Below, in pieces: positions 6,374 to 14,924 of a DNA stretch of 64,000 nt (position 1 is its first letter; every line of letters begins with the position of its first letter). The stretch covers positions 1 to 64,000 of the forward strand of contig SVKJ01000008.1 in assembly GCA_015068525.1 (NCBI GenBank). The letters run 5' to 3'. This stretch comes from Oscillospiraceae bacterium. Its GTDB lineage: Bacteria; Bacillota; Clostridia; UMGS1840; HGM11507. The notes beneath the pieces were generated by a model that searched no databases, was not told where the DNA came from, and saw only the letters and a program-made list of their open reading frames with translations. A program made the position numbers and the translations under genes.

Positions 6374-7706
6374 AGTTTTTGTTGTATCCTTAGGGTGTTC
6401 AAAAAACCATTGTGATCTGGAAAATATGATGGGTATACTTGTTGATAAAGGATACGAAATAACCCTTAATGAATACGAAGCAGATGTAGCGCTGGTTAAC
6501 ACCTGTGGTTTTATAGAATCGGCAAAGGAAGAAGCCATCTCAAATATATTGGAAATGGCAGAACTTAAAGAAACGGGCAATTTGAAAGCACTTGTTGTTT
6601 CAGGATGCCTTTCGCAAAGATATAAGGATGAAATACTTGATTCTTTCCCTGAAGTCGATGCTGTGGTCGGGGTTTTTGATTTTGATAAAATTGACGAAAT
6701 TATAAATAACACATTAAAGGGCAAAAGGGCATGTTATCTTGATAGTGAAAAATTAGAAAATTTTAATAATATGCCAAGAATTCAGACAACGCCTTTTTAC
6801 ACTGCTTATTTGAAAATTGCTGAGGGGTGTGACAATCGTTGTTCTTATTGTGCAATTCCTAAAATAAGAGGAAGATTAGTTTCAAGAGAGTTAAATTCAC
6901 TTATTAAAGAAGCGACCAGACTGGCACAGTCAGGAGTAAAAGAACTTATTCTTGTTGCTCAGGATACAACCCGTTATGGAGTTGATTTATATGGCGAACC
7001 CAAACTTTGTGAACTTCTTTATAAACTTTCACAAATTGACGGAATTGAGTGGATAAGAATTCATTATATGTATCCTGAAATGATTACTGAGGAACTTTTA
7101 AATTGCATAAAAGAAAACAAGAAAGTTCTTCATTATTTTGATATACCTATTCAACATATAAATTCGAGAATTTTAAAACTTATGAACAGGCGTTCTGACA
7201 GGGAAAATATTGAAAGCACGGTTAATCTCATAAGGAAAATCATTCCTGATGCGACTATAAGAACAACTGTTATCGTAGGTTTTCCAACTGAGAGTGAAGA
7301 AGAATTTCTGGAACTTTATTCATATATAGATAAAACCAAGTTTGACAGGTTGGGAGTTTTTGCTTTTTCCAAAGAAGAGGGAACGGGTGCTTACAATTTA
7401 AAAGGGCAGATTCCAAAAAAAATCAAACTAAAAAGGCAGGAAGAAATTCAGAAGCTTCAGGCAGAGATTATGGAAAAAAACAACAAAAAACATATAGGTC
7501 AAGTTCTTGACGTACTGGTGGAAGGCTATCATAATGATTATGATGTTTACTTTGGAAGAAGTAAGATGGACAGTGTAGAAATTGATGGAACGGTTATGTT
7601 TGAGACAGATGAGAAAATTGATTTTGGTGAAATTGTTAAAGTTAAAATAACAAATGCACTTGAATATGATTTGATAGGGGAATTAACGAAAGGAACAGAA
7701 TTATGA
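6363..7706 (+). CDS. rimO: Ribosomal protein S12 methylthiotransferase RimO
   Basis: RimO is a radical-SAM enzyme that adds a methylthio group to the conserved Asp of ribosomal protein S12. The 447-aa product has the UPF0004 domain with cluster cysteines C12 (VSLGCSKNHCDLE), C48 (NTCGF) and C82 (SGCLSQ), and the radical-SAM CxxxCxxC at C156, C160, C163 (GCDNRCSYC). A C-terminal TRAM-like domain follows. The SLGCxKNxxDxE signature separates RimO from MiaB. It overlaps recX upstream and pgsA by 4 nt downstream (ATGA), so translation is probably coupled. Confidence 0.95.
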   Translation: MKTKVFVVSLGCSKNHCDLENMMGILVDKGYEITLNEYEADVALVNTCGFIESAKEEAISNILEMAELKETGNLKALVVSGCLSQRYKDEILDSFPEVDAVVGVFDFDKIDEIINNTLKGKRACYLDSEKLENFNNMPRIQTTPFYTAYLKIAEGCDNRCSYCAIPKIRGRLVSRELNSLIKEATRLAQSGVKELILVAQDTTRYGVDLYGEPKLCELLYKLSQIDGIEWIRIHYMYPEMITEELLNCIKENKKVLHYFDIPIQHINSRILKLMNRRSDRENIESTVNLIRKIIPDATIRTTVIVGFPTESEEEFLELYSYIDKTKFDRLGVFAFSKEEGTGAYNLKGQIPKKIKLKRQEEIQKLQAEIMEKNNKKHIGQVLDVLVEGYHNDYDVYFGRSKMDSVEIDGTVMFETDEKIDFGEIVKVKITNALEYDLIGELTKGTEL

Positions 7707-8251
7707 ATTTACCAAACAGATTAACAATTTTAAGAATTATATTAGTACCAATACTTTTGATTTTAATATACAATATAGGAAATTCTTTATTGATGTCTTT
7801 AATATCAGCAATTGTTTTCTTACTTATTTCATTTACCGATATGCTTGACGGATATATTGCAAGAAGCAGAAATCTTGTTACTGATTTTGGTAAATTTTTA
7901 GATCCTCTTGCAGATAAAATTCTTGTAATTTCAACTATGATTGCATTTATAGATATGGGGTATATTTCTTCTCTTGCGGTTATAATAATTATTATAAGGG
8001 AATTTTTAGTAACATCATTAAGACTTGTTGCAGCATCGACAAGTAAAGTTATTGCTGCATCTAAATTAGGTAAATTAAAAACTATTATTCAAATGATTGT
8101 TCTTACTATTCTATTCTTTACGCCTCAGGTAGCATCATTGCCTGGTGGCAATATTATACTTAATATATTAATATGGATAATGGTTGCAATAACAATAATA
8201 TCAGGTGTAGATTATTTAATAAAAAATAAAGAAGTTATTAAAATTCAATAA
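7703..8251 (+). CDS. pgsA: CDP-diacylglycerol-glycerol-3-phosphate 3-phosphatidyltransferase
   Basis: PgsA makes phosphatidylglycerol phosphate in the membrane, the first committed step to phosphatidylglycerol. The 182-aa protein has the CDP-alcohol phosphotransferase signature D-x2-D-G-x2-A-R-x8-G-x3-D-x3-D, seen as DMLDGYIAR then GKFLDPLAD near residues 47-72. Five to six membrane segments follow. The start codon overlaps the rimO stop, and the rimO-pgsA pairing is common in Firmicutes. Confidence 0.94.
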   Translation: MNLPNRLTILRIILVPILLILIYNIGNSLLMSLISAIVFLLISFTDMLDGYIARSRNLVTDFGKFLDPLADKILVISTMIAFIDMGYISSLAVIIIIIREFLVTSLRLVAASTSKVIAASKLGKLKTIIQMIVLTILFFTPQVASLPGGNIILNILIWIMVAITIISGVDYLIKNKEVIKIQ

Positions 8252-8269
8252 AAAAGGAAGGGAAACAGT

Positions 8270-9607
8270 ATGTTAAAACCAATTTTCAAGTATGAAACTG
8301 CAAGTCAGTTTATTGATAGCGAAAAATTTGAAAAATACAAAGAGAGCGCCATAAAATCACTTTCTCTTTTAGAAAAAAGAAGCGGGAAGGGTAATGATTT
8401 CTTAGGCTGGCTTGATTTGCCAAATACCTACGATAAAGAAGAATTTGAAAGAGTAGAAAAAGCCGCAAAGAAAATAAGAGAAAATTCTAAAGCACTTGTT
8501 GTTATCGGTATTGGTGGATCTTACTTAGGTGCAAGAGCTGCAATCGAATTTATAAATGGCAATATGCATAATCTTAAGAACGATAATAATCCTAAGATAT
8601 TTTTTGCAGGAAATTCTATTTCTTCAGATTATCATTATGAACTTTTGGAAATTTTAAAAGATATGGACTTTTCTATAAACGTAATTTCAAAGTCAGGAAC
8701 AACTACTGAACCTGCGATTGCTTTCAGACTTTTCAAAGAACTTTTAATAGAAAAATACGGCGAAGAAGAAGCAAAAGAAAGAATATATGTTACAACCGAT
8801 AAGGAAAAAGGCACATTGCTTAACTTTTCCAAAGAAGCAGGGTATGAGAGATTTACAATTGCTGATGATGTAGGCGGAAGATTTTCGGTTTTAACATCTG
8901 TAGGACTTTTACCGATTGCGGTAGCAGGAATTGATATTAAAAAACTTATGGAGGGTGCAAAAGAAGCACTTAACGATACAAGAACATTAGACTTTGATAA
9001 TAATCCTGCGTTAAAATATGCAACTGTAAGAAATGTTTTTTATAATGATAATAAAGCAATTGAAATTTTAGTAAATTATGAGCCATCTATTACTTATTTT
9101 GCAGAATGGTATAAGCAACTTTTTGCAGAAAGTCATGGTAAAGAAGGCAAAGGTATATTCCCTGCATCGCTTAACTTTTCAACTGACCTTCATTCTCTTG
9201 GGCAGTTCGTTCAGGATGGCACAAGAAATATGTTTGAAACTGTTATTACAGTTAAAGAACCAAATAAAAAGGTTGAAATTAAGGAAGATGAAAAAAATGT
9301 TGACGGACTTAATTTCCTCGCAGGAAAAACAATGGACTTCGTTAACACACAGGCATTTTTAGGAACATACTTAGCACATACAGATGGTAATACTCCTAAT
9401 TTGGTTATAGAAATTCCAAAAAGAGATGAATTCTCACTTGGTTATCTTTTCTATTTCTTTGAAATAACATGTGCGATTGATGGTTATATGCTTGATGTTA
9501 ATCCGTTTGACCAACCTGGTGTCGAAGAGTATAAAAAGAATATGTTTGCTCTTTTGGGAAAACCGGGATATGAAGATATGAAAAAAGAACTTGAAAAAAG
9601 ACTTTAA
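8270..9607 (+). CDS. pgi: Glucose-6-phosphate isomerase
   Basis: This enzyme interconverts glucose 6-phosphate and fructose 6-phosphate in glycolysis. The 445-aa length matches the short Gram-positive type. Visible landmarks are VVIGIGGSYLGARAAIEF (about residue 77), the sugar-phosphate-binding VISKSGTTTEPA (about 140), ESHGKEGKGIFPAS and LHSLGQFVQDG (about 285-325), all family signatures. AAGGAAGG precedes the ATG. A heptamer-arm element begins 7 bp after its stop. Confidence 0.96.
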   Translation: MLKPIFKYETASQFIDSEKFEKYKESAIKSLSLLEKRSGKGNDFLGWLDLPNTYDKEEFERVEKAAKKIRENSKALVVIGIGGSYLGARAAIEFINGNMHNLKNDNNPKIFFAGNSISSDYHYELLEILKDMDFSINVISKSGTTTEPAIAFRLFKELLIEKYGEEEAKERIYVTTDKEKGTLLNFSKEAGYERFTIADDVGGRFSVLTSVGLLPIAVAGIDIKKLMEGAKEALNDTRTLDFDNNPALKYATVRNVFYNDNKAIEILVNYEPSITYFAEWYKQLFAESHGKEGKGIFPASLNFSTDLHSLGQFVQDGTRNMFETVITVKEPNKKVEIKEDEKNVDGLNFLAGKTMDFVNTQAFLGTYLAHTDGNTPNLVIEIPKRDEFSLGYLFYFFEITCAIDGYMLDVNPFDQPGVEEYKKNMFALLGKPGYEDMKKELEKRL

Positions 9608-9613
9608 AAATTA

Positions 9614-9856
9614 ATTAGGAATTAGGAAAGAGGAATTAGGAATAAAGGTAAAAACGCATAATGCGTTTTTGGATTAAATGGGAAATCTTCGATTTCAAAA
9701 TTGTAGTGGGGAAGGATCTTAAGTGCCCTCCCGAAACATAAAAATTCAAATAATTCAATTTTGTATAGGTGAGAATTATATTAAAGGCGAAATGGCTGTA
9801 TAGCATCATTTCGCCTTCTTTCATTCCTAATTCCTAAATCCTCATTCCTAATTATC
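9614..9856. repeat. Heptamer-arm element without an IVP gene
   Basis: The left arm (9614-9648) is built of TTAGGAA, TTAGGAA, AGAGGAA, TTAGGAA. The right arm (9818-9856) is its imperfect reverse complement (CATTCCT, AATTCCT, AAATCCT, CATTCCT). Between them are small hairpins AAAAACGCA/TGCGTTTTT (about 9652-9672) and AAGGCGAAATG/CATTTCGCCTT (about 9784-9818) and no credible ORF. The arms match those of the IVP cassette at 19978-20583, so this is probably a gene-less or deleted copy. The right arm supplies the last codons and stop of the lysR gene. Confidence 0.7.
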
Positions 9857-10702
9857 TTTAGCCGTATCTATCAGTTTTTCCAAAAACAAATGTGTGGCTT
9901 TTGAATTGTATTTTTGGGTGTTAAGATATACAAAGGTGTATCTGTTGATATTTACTACTTTTCTTAAAACAACGTCGTCAGAAAAAGTACCTTGCCAAGA
10001 AAGAGAAGGGACAAAGGAAACCCCAAGTCCCATTTCAATATATTTTCTTATATAATAAGGGTCATCGCTTTGAATAACAAAATCAGGGTTGAATCCTTCG
10101 GAATTGCATATTTCGTTAATTAGTCTGAAAAGACCGCTTTTGCTGTTCATTGTAATAAATTTTTCGTTTTCCAAATCTTTAATTGAGATCTCTTCTTTAT
10201 AAGAAAGGGGATTACTTTTATTCATAGCAAGTAAAAGTTTATCTGTAACAAGAAGGTGCTTTTCAAAATTTTTTTGATTTATAATTTTATCCGTAATAAT
10301 TAAATCATATTTATCGTAAATTCCGTCACAGGAATGGTCAATAAAAAATGATACATAAGTATAATTTTTCTGAAAATTCTCAATTGCTTTGGTAACAATT
10401 CGTCTGTTTGTTTCTGCAAGTATTTTGATTTCTCCCGAAATTTCTCCCGGTGTTTTTAAATTTAATTTTGCATTGTGAATAAGTTTTAGTGCATCTTTTA
10501 TATCCTTATAAAAAACTTTTCCCTGTTCGTTAAGTGAAATCTTATTTGACGTTCTGTCAAAAAGTACTGTTTCAAGTTCCTTTTCAAGTCTGCGTATACT
10601 CTGCGAAATATTTGATGTTGGGACATTATATATATTAGCCGTTTTTGAAAAATTTTCTGTTTCTGCAGCAGTGCAAAAATATGTAAGTTGTAAAAGTTCC
10701 AT
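9848..10702 (-). CDS. LysR-family transcriptional regulator
   Basis: This 284-aa regulator has an N-terminal winged HTH (LLQLTYFCTAAETENFSKTA then SNISQSIRRLEKELE, residues 1-60) and a periplasmic-binding-protein-like effector domain (about 90-280). It is divergent from madLM and so is the likely malonate-responsive activator. I choose the ATG at 10702 (MELLQLTYF) because GAGGTG lies just upstream; a longer frame from 10750 would include the ribosome site. Its last residues and stop codon come from the adjoining repeat arm, so the C terminus may be altered. Confidence 0.9.
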   Translation of the reverse strand: MELLQLTYFCTAAETENFSKTANIYNVPTSNISQSIRRLEKELETVLFDRTSNKISLNEQGKVFYKDIKDALKLIHNAKLNLKTPGEISGEIKILAETNRRIVTKAIENFQKNYTYVSFFIDHSCDGIYDKYDLIITDKIINQKNFEKHLLVTDKLLLAMNKSNPLSYKEEISIKDLENEKFITMNSKSGLFRLINEICNSEGFNPDFVIQSDDPYYIRKYIEMGLGVSFVPSLSWQGTFSDDVVLRKVVNINRYTFVYLNTQKYNSKATHLFLEKLIDTAKDN

Positions 10703-10754
10703 TTTTTTCACCTCTGATATTATTTTAACCCAAATTAGAAACAAAGTCAATAAT

Positions 10755-10826
10755 TACTATATTATTAAACATATAGTAGGTGTATAATATCTCATTATTT
10801 ACAATATAGTAAATGTATTATAGAAT
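10755..10826 (+). promoter_or_regulatory. LysR-type operator region and madLM promoter
   Basis: Between lysR and madL lie two inverted repeats: TACTATAT (10755-10762) with ATATAGTA (10771-10778), and TTTAC-AATATA-GTAAA (10798-10813), the latter of the T-N11-A LysR-box type. TTTACA (10798) and TAGAAT (10821-10826) spaced by 17 bp can serve as the madL promoter, so the second palindrome would overlap the -35. Binding by the divergent regulator is inferred. Confidence 0.6.
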
Positions 10827-10858
10827 TAATAAGATAAAAAAATAAGGGGGATTAGAAT

Positions 10859-11224
10859 ATGATTTACGGTGTAGCGTTACTGTCTTTTTGTATGATTTCA
10901 GGTTCATTTGTCGGAAATCTAATAGGAATGCTTATCGGACTTAATTCTGACGTTGGCGGTGTTGGTTTTGCGATGTTACTGTTGCTTTTTGTGACCAACT
11001 CTAAAAAAATAAGCGAAAAACTTCCTAAAGGAAGTTCGGAAGGGCTTACTTTCTGGAGAGAGATGTTTATTCCTGTTATAATTGCCATGACTGCGTCTCA
11101 GAATGTTTATCATGCAATATCAGGAGGAGCACTTGCAATTGTTGCAGGGATTGCTGCTGTTGTTTTATCATTTGCAATGGTTCCTGTTCTTGCTAAGATA
11201 AAAAGTAAGGGAGGTAAGGAATAA
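10859..11224 (+). CDS. madL: Malonate transporter subunit MadL
   Basis: This 121-aa, four-segment membrane protein is the small subunit of the two-component MadLM malonate:Na+ symporter. It shows MadL features: ISGSFVGNLIGMLIG near the N terminus, NSDVGGVGFAMLLLL, and MTASQNVYHAISGG in the third segment. AAGGGGG precedes the ATG. madM begins 2 bp after its stop, so the pair is translated together. Confidence 0.9.
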   Translation: MIYGVALLSFCMISGSFVGNLIGMLIGLNSDVGGVGFAMLLLLFVTNSKKISEKLPKGSSEGLTFWREMFIPVIIAMTASQNVYHAISGGALAIVAGIAAVVLSFAMVPVLAKIKSKGGKE

Positions 11225-11226
11225 TT

Positions 11227-12000
11227 ATGCAGAATATATTAAATATAATAGTTGATTTGTTTACTAAAAACGGACTTGTTATATCTTTCTTGATTGTGGG
11301 AATTATATCATTATTTTCTAATTTTGTTTCTAAAAAAATAACAAAAGGAAGAATTCACGCATCGGCAATTGCTATTTTTATTGCACTTATTCTTGCTTAC
11401 ATAGGAGGAGCTGTTACAGGTAAGGAAAAAGGGCTTTCAGATATTGCGATGTTTGCGGGAATAGGAGTACTTGGAAGTTCTTCTTTAAGAGATTTTGCTA
11501 TTATAGCAACATCTTACGGAGCAAAAGTTTCAGAAATTAAAAAATGTGGTGTTGCAGGAATTATATCAGTTTTTGCAGGCGTTCTGGTTGGATTTATAGC
11601 AGGTGCAATAGTTGCTTACTGCTTTGGTTATCACGATGCAGTCAGCGTTGCAACAATCGGTGCAGGAACGGTTACTTTCGTTGTTGGTCCTGTTACAGGT
11701 GCCGCAGTCGGTGCATCTTCAACCGTTATTGCGCTTTCCATTGCTGCAGGGCTTGTTAAATCAATTATGGTTATGCTTTTAACTCCTGTAGTTGCAAAAA
11801 AAATAGGGCTTGATAATCCTCAATCGGCTATGATTTTCGGAGGGCTAATGGGAACAACAAGCGGAACAAGTGCAGGACTTGCCGCAACAGACCCGAAATT
11901 AGTTCCTTACGGTGCAATGACTGCTACTTTCTATACAGGGCTTGGATGTTTACTTTGCCCATCGGTTTTATATACTTTGACAAAATTAATTTTAGGATAA
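11227..12000 (+). CDS. madM: Malonate transporter subunit MadM
   Basis: MadM is the large subunit of the MadLM malonate symporter. The 257-aa protein has eight or more hydrophobic segments, with characteristic stretches SNFVSKKITKGRIHASAIAI, MFAGIGVLGSSSLRDFAI and GLMGTTSGTSAGLAATDPKL. Length and order match the family. No malonate decarboxylase or malonyl-CoA synthetase gene is near, so the fate of imported malonate must be encoded elsewhere, or the carrier may move a related dicarboxylate. Confidence 0.9.
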   Translation: MQNILNIIVDLFTKNGLVISFLIVGIISLFSNFVSKKITKGRIHASAIAIFIALILAYIGGAVTGKEKGLSDIAMFAGIGVLGSSSLRDFAIIATSYGAKVSEIKKCGVAGIISVFAGVLVGFIAGAIVAYCFGYHDAVSVATIGAGTVTFVVGPVTGAAVGASSTVIALSIAAGLVKSIMVMLLTPVVAKKIGLDNPQSAMIFGGLMGTTSGTSAGLAATDPKLVPYGAMTATFYTGLGCLLCPSVLYTLTKLILG

Positions 12001-12008
12001 TCGAATAG

Positions 12009-12045
12009 TACAAAAAAAGAACAGATATTCTGTTCTTTTTTTGTA
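12009..12045. terminator. Bidirectional terminator between madM and the AraC gene
   Basis: A 17-bp perfect stem (12009-12025 with 12029-12045) has a GAACAGA/TCTGTTC top and A/T runs at the base, so it can stop transcription from both convergent genes. Confidence 0.85.
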
Positions 12046-12064
12046 GTAAATATAATTTAATATT

Positions 12065-12862
12065 CTATAAGACATCTTTGGGAGAAATTCCTGTTTTATT
12101 TTTATAAAACCAACTGAAATATGCCGCATCTTCAATGCCGATTGCACTTGCGACCTCATATATTTTATGTTCTCCGTTTTTTAACATTGTTGTTGCTTTG
12201 TTGATTTTAAGTTTATTAATATAACTAAGTGGCGAATTACCCGTGTATTCTTTAAAAAGTCTTCTTAAATGGGTTTCCGAAATAAGAGAATTTTCCGCTA
12301 CGTCCTTGACAGTTATATTTTTATGATAATTTTTTTCTATATAGGAGATGGCTGTAAGAACTTTTTTATATTTTTCAGGCACAAGCTGCCTTCCTGAACT
12401 TATAGACATATCAGTTAGAAATTCATACATTTTTGCCTTGATTAAGGCACTCGGTTTGTTGGATGAAATAAGTTCATAGAGTTCATCAATATATTCTGTA
12501 AAATTTCTTTTTAAGATTTCTGATATAAGGATATAATTGTCGGAAAAAATAATATCCTCACCAAAAGAGTCTATAAGGTTAAAATTTATAATTACAGCGC
12601 TTCTTTTTGGCAGACAGTTTGAAAACCGTGATTTATATTTTAGTCCTTTCGGGAAATAACATAAATCATTTTTTTGAAATTTTTTAGTTTCGTCTTTAAA
12701 AGTATGGGTAATATCCATATCATAAAAAAACATAAACCCACTTGCCATTCTGCCACTCTGGGTACAATTATAAATTCCGCCTTCTTCAAAAGAGTCTTTT
12801 AACGTAATATCACAAATATTATATTCGTACTGATATAAATCTTTCAGGTGTATTGTCTTCAA
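12065..12862 (-). CDS. AraC-family transcriptional regulator
   Basis: This 265-aa protein has a cupin-like N-terminal sensor half (about 1-150) and a C-terminal AraC DNA-binding domain with two helix-turn-helices: ITVKDVAENSLISETHLRRL (about 180) and KIYEVASAIGIEDAAYFSWF (about 228), ending GISPKDVL. It is of the type that regulates sugar use. Its own target is not evident: it is convergent with madM and divergent from the riboswitch-controlled antiporter. Confidence 0.9.
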   Translation of the reverse strand: MKTIHLKDLYQYEYNICDITLKDSFEEGGIYNCTQSGRMASGFMFFYDMDITHTFKDETKKFQKNDLCYFPKGLKYKSRFSNCLPKRSAVIINFNLIDSFGEDIIFSDNYILISEILKRNFTEYIDELYELISSNKPSALIKAKMYEFLTDMSISSGRQLVPEKYKKVLTAISYIEKNYHKNITVKDVAENSLISETHLRRLFKEYTGNSPLSYINKLKINKATTMLKNGEHKIYEVASAIGIEDAAYFSWFYKNKTGISPKDVL

Positions 12863-12930
12863 TTTGTTTCACCTCTTTATTATTATAATATCTTGTAAAG
12901 ATAAATTCAATAAGAATATAATTGTTTTTA

Positions 12931-12959
12931 TTGACTTTTTAACTTTAATGGAATATAAT
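12931..12959 (+). promoter_or_regulatory. Promoter upstream of the Mn2+ riboswitch
   Basis: TTGACT (12931-12936) and TATAAT (12954-12959) are separated by 17 bp and lie immediately before the riboswitch core. Confidence 0.75.
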
Positions 12960-12965
12960 AGTAAA

Positions 12966-13091
12966 AAAAGGGAGTAGCTTGCGCATGCAATGTGCGTTTG
13001 AAATGTCGTCAGTACGATTTTTTTAAAAAATCCGTATTTCAATTAAAAAGCGAGACTTTTATTACCAAAGGGGTAGTAGAAGTCTTTTTTT
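12966..13091 (+). promoter_or_regulatory. yybP-ykoY manganese riboswitch with terminator
   Basis: The conserved yybP-ykoY blocks appear in order: AAAGGGAGTAGC (12966-12977), a GCGCAT/ATGTGC side helix, GTCGTCAGTACG (13005-13016), then GCGAGACTTTTATTACC (13050-13066) whose partner GGTAGTAGAAGTC (13072-13084) runs into seven T. This class binds Mn2+ and usually raises expression of Mn exporters by preventing terminator formation. It leads into the CaCA antiporter 30 bp downstream. Confidence 0.9.
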
Positions 13092-13122
13092 ATGCGTAGA
13101 ATATAAAAACAGGAGGATACTT

Positions 13123-14079
13123 ATGAATTATTTATTACTTTTAGTTGGTTTTGTATTGCTGGTAAAGGGTGCAGATTTTTTTGTTGACGGGAGTTCCTCG
13201 CTGGCAAAAAGGCTTAAAATTCCTGCAATAGTTATAGGCCTTACAATAGTTGCTTTCGGAACAAGCGCACCAGAAGCGGCTGTTAGTATTAGTGCATCTT
13301 TGCAGGGAAGTAACGGAATTGTTATCGGTAACGTAGTTGGATCCAATATTTTTAATCTTTTAATGGTTGTCGGAACCTGTGCTTTAATTAAACCTTTTAA
13401 AGTTGAAAAGAAAGTTATGGATTCTGAATTTTCTATGTCGATTTATGCATCTCTGTTGCTTTTGGTTGTTGGACTTGACAGTGTGTTAAACGGCAGAGCA
13501 AATGTTGTTGACAGGACTGAAGGTATATTTTTAACTGTATTTATAATTTTATTCTGCGTATCTCAAGTTAAAAATGCCTTAAAAGGAAGAAATGAATCCC
13601 TTGAAGACAAAGATGAGGAAGAATTCAAACTGTTATCTCTTCCAAAAACTTTTGTATATATTATAGGTGGACTTTGCGCGATTATTTTCGGAGGAGATTT
13701 AGTGGTCGATTCTGCATCGGCTATTGCAAAAAGTTTTGGTGTTTCTGACCATTTAATCGGTCTTACAATTGTTGCTATCGGTACATCTTTACCTGAACTT
13801 GTTACAAGTGTTATTGCCGCAATTAAAGGCGAAAGCGATCTGGCGCTTGGCAATGTTATTGGTTCCAACATATTTAATATATTCTTTATACTTGGACTTG
13901 CAGGACTTATAAGTCCGTTTGAAATAACCGGTTTTGCAGTAAGTGACACTGTTATTTTAATTGCTGTAAGCGTACTATTCTATTTGATTACAAGATTTAC
14001 AAAAGGTGTTAAAAGATGGCACGGAGCATTATACGTGCTTATGTATATAATGTTTACTGTGTATATTATGATAAGATAA
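13123..14079 (+). CDS. CaCA-family cation antiporter, probable Mn2+ exporter
   Basis: This 318-aa protein has ten or so membrane segments and the two alpha-repeats of the Ca2+/cation antiporter superfamily: GLTIVAFGTSAPEAAVS (about residues 43-59) and GLTIVAIGTSLPELVTS (about 210-226), each followed by GNVVGSNIFN or GNVIGSNIFN. These repeats form the cation site with acidic and Asn residues. By sequence it would be called a Na+/Ca2+ exchanger; the upstream Mn2+ riboswitch points to Mn2+ efflux as its physiological role. It stands alone between the riboswitch and a strong terminator. Confidence 0.9.
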   Translation: MNYLLLLVGFVLLVKGADFFVDGSSSLAKRLKIPAIVIGLTIVAFGTSAPEAAVSISASLQGSNGIVIGNVVGSNIFNLLMVVGTCALIKPFKVEKKVMDSEFSMSIYASLLLLVVGLDSVLNGRANVVDRTEGIFLTVFIILFCVSQVKNALKGRNESLEDKDEEEFKLLSLPKTFVYIIGGLCAIIFGGDLVVDSASAIAKSFGVSDHLIGLTIVAIGTSLPELVTSVIAAIKGESDLALGNVIGSNIFNIFFILGLAGLISPFEITGFAVSDTVILIAVSVLFYLITRFTKGVKRWHGALYVLMYIMFTVYIMIR

Positions 14080-14083
14080 GAAA

Positions 14084-14120
14084 AAAGGACGTTTTGGGGA
14101 CTGTCCCCAAAACGTCCTTT
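14084..14120. terminator. Perfect-stem terminator with GGGGACTGTCCCC core
   Basis: Positions 14084-14100 and 14104-14120 form a 17-bp perfect stem around CTG. The core GGGGACTGTCCCC resembles the core of the hairpin at 48298-48336, whose outer arms are completely different but also self-complementary. Confidence 0.8.
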
Positions 14121-14193
14121 TGATATTTTATATTATATATTGAAATTTAAGTTTTAATATTGTATAATGTTATGAAGAACGGAGGAGTAAAAA

Positions 14194-14904
14194 ATGGAAA
14201 ATTTATTATTTAAAAAAACAATTATATGGAACGGAGACTCGATATGTGCAGGTTCGGAAATATCGGGCAACTGGTCAAAAAGAATTGCCAAAAACAATGA
14301 AATGATTTGTAAAAATTATGCTGTCGGTGGCGGAACAATTGCTCAAGGTTTCCCTATATGCCAAGGCGGTGAAATCAGACATTCGGTTCTTAAAACTATA
14401 GATACAATGTATGAAGAATATCCTGATGCTGATTTTATAGTTTTTGAAGGCGGAACTAATGATGCCGACCTTATAGAAAGAGGCGACGGCGCTGACCTTT
14501 CACTAGGCTCTGTTGATTTTAATGATTTTAGCGGAAATTATAAATTATCAACTTTTGCAGGTTGTCTTGAAACCTTGTTTTATAAAGCATTAAAATACTG
14601 GAACGGCAAAAAAATCTGCTATATTGTTGCTCAGAAAATGGGCACACATCCTCTTCAGTTAAGAAGGAGAAGAGATTATTTTGATATGGCAGTTAAAATT
14701 TGTAAAAAATGGGGTATTCCATACGTAGATTTATGGGAAGGTTGTTACCTTAATCCAACTCTTTCATGGATGTATAATCCTGAAAAAACACCTGATGAAA
14801 ACAGTATGGAAAATAAATGCTACTATATAGATGGTCAGCATTTAACAGGCAGAGGGTATGATGTAACTTCTGAAATTATAGAAAAATTTCTTAGTAGACT
14901 TTAA
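14194..14904 (+). CDS. SGNH/GDSL-family hydrolase
   Basis: This 236-aa cytosolic enzyme has the SGNH blocks: WNGDSICAG (GDS, nucleophile Ser near residue 12), a GGG turn in block II (NYAVGGGTIAQ), FEGGTND (block III, G-x-N), and DGQHLTGRG (block V, Asp-x-x-His). Substrates of the family are esters such as acyl chains or acetylated sugars; the exact one is not evident. There is no signal peptide. GGAGGAG precedes the ATG. The next gene starts 20 bp downstream, so it may share the transcript with the DUF4430/ECF genes. Confidence 0.87.
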   Translation: MENLLFKKTIIWNGDSICAGSEISGNWSKRIAKNNEMICKNYAVGGGTIAQGFPICQGGEIRHSVLKTIDTMYEEYPDADFIVFEGGTNDADLIERGDGADLSLGSVDFNDFSGNYKLSTFAGCLETLFYKALKYWNGKKICYIVAQKMGTHPLQLRRRRDYFDMAVKICKKWGIPYVDLWEGCYLNPTLSWMYNPEKTPDENSMENKCYYIDGQHLTGRGYDVTSEIIEKFLSRL

Positions 14905-14924
14905 ATCTGAGGGGATAAGAGAGT

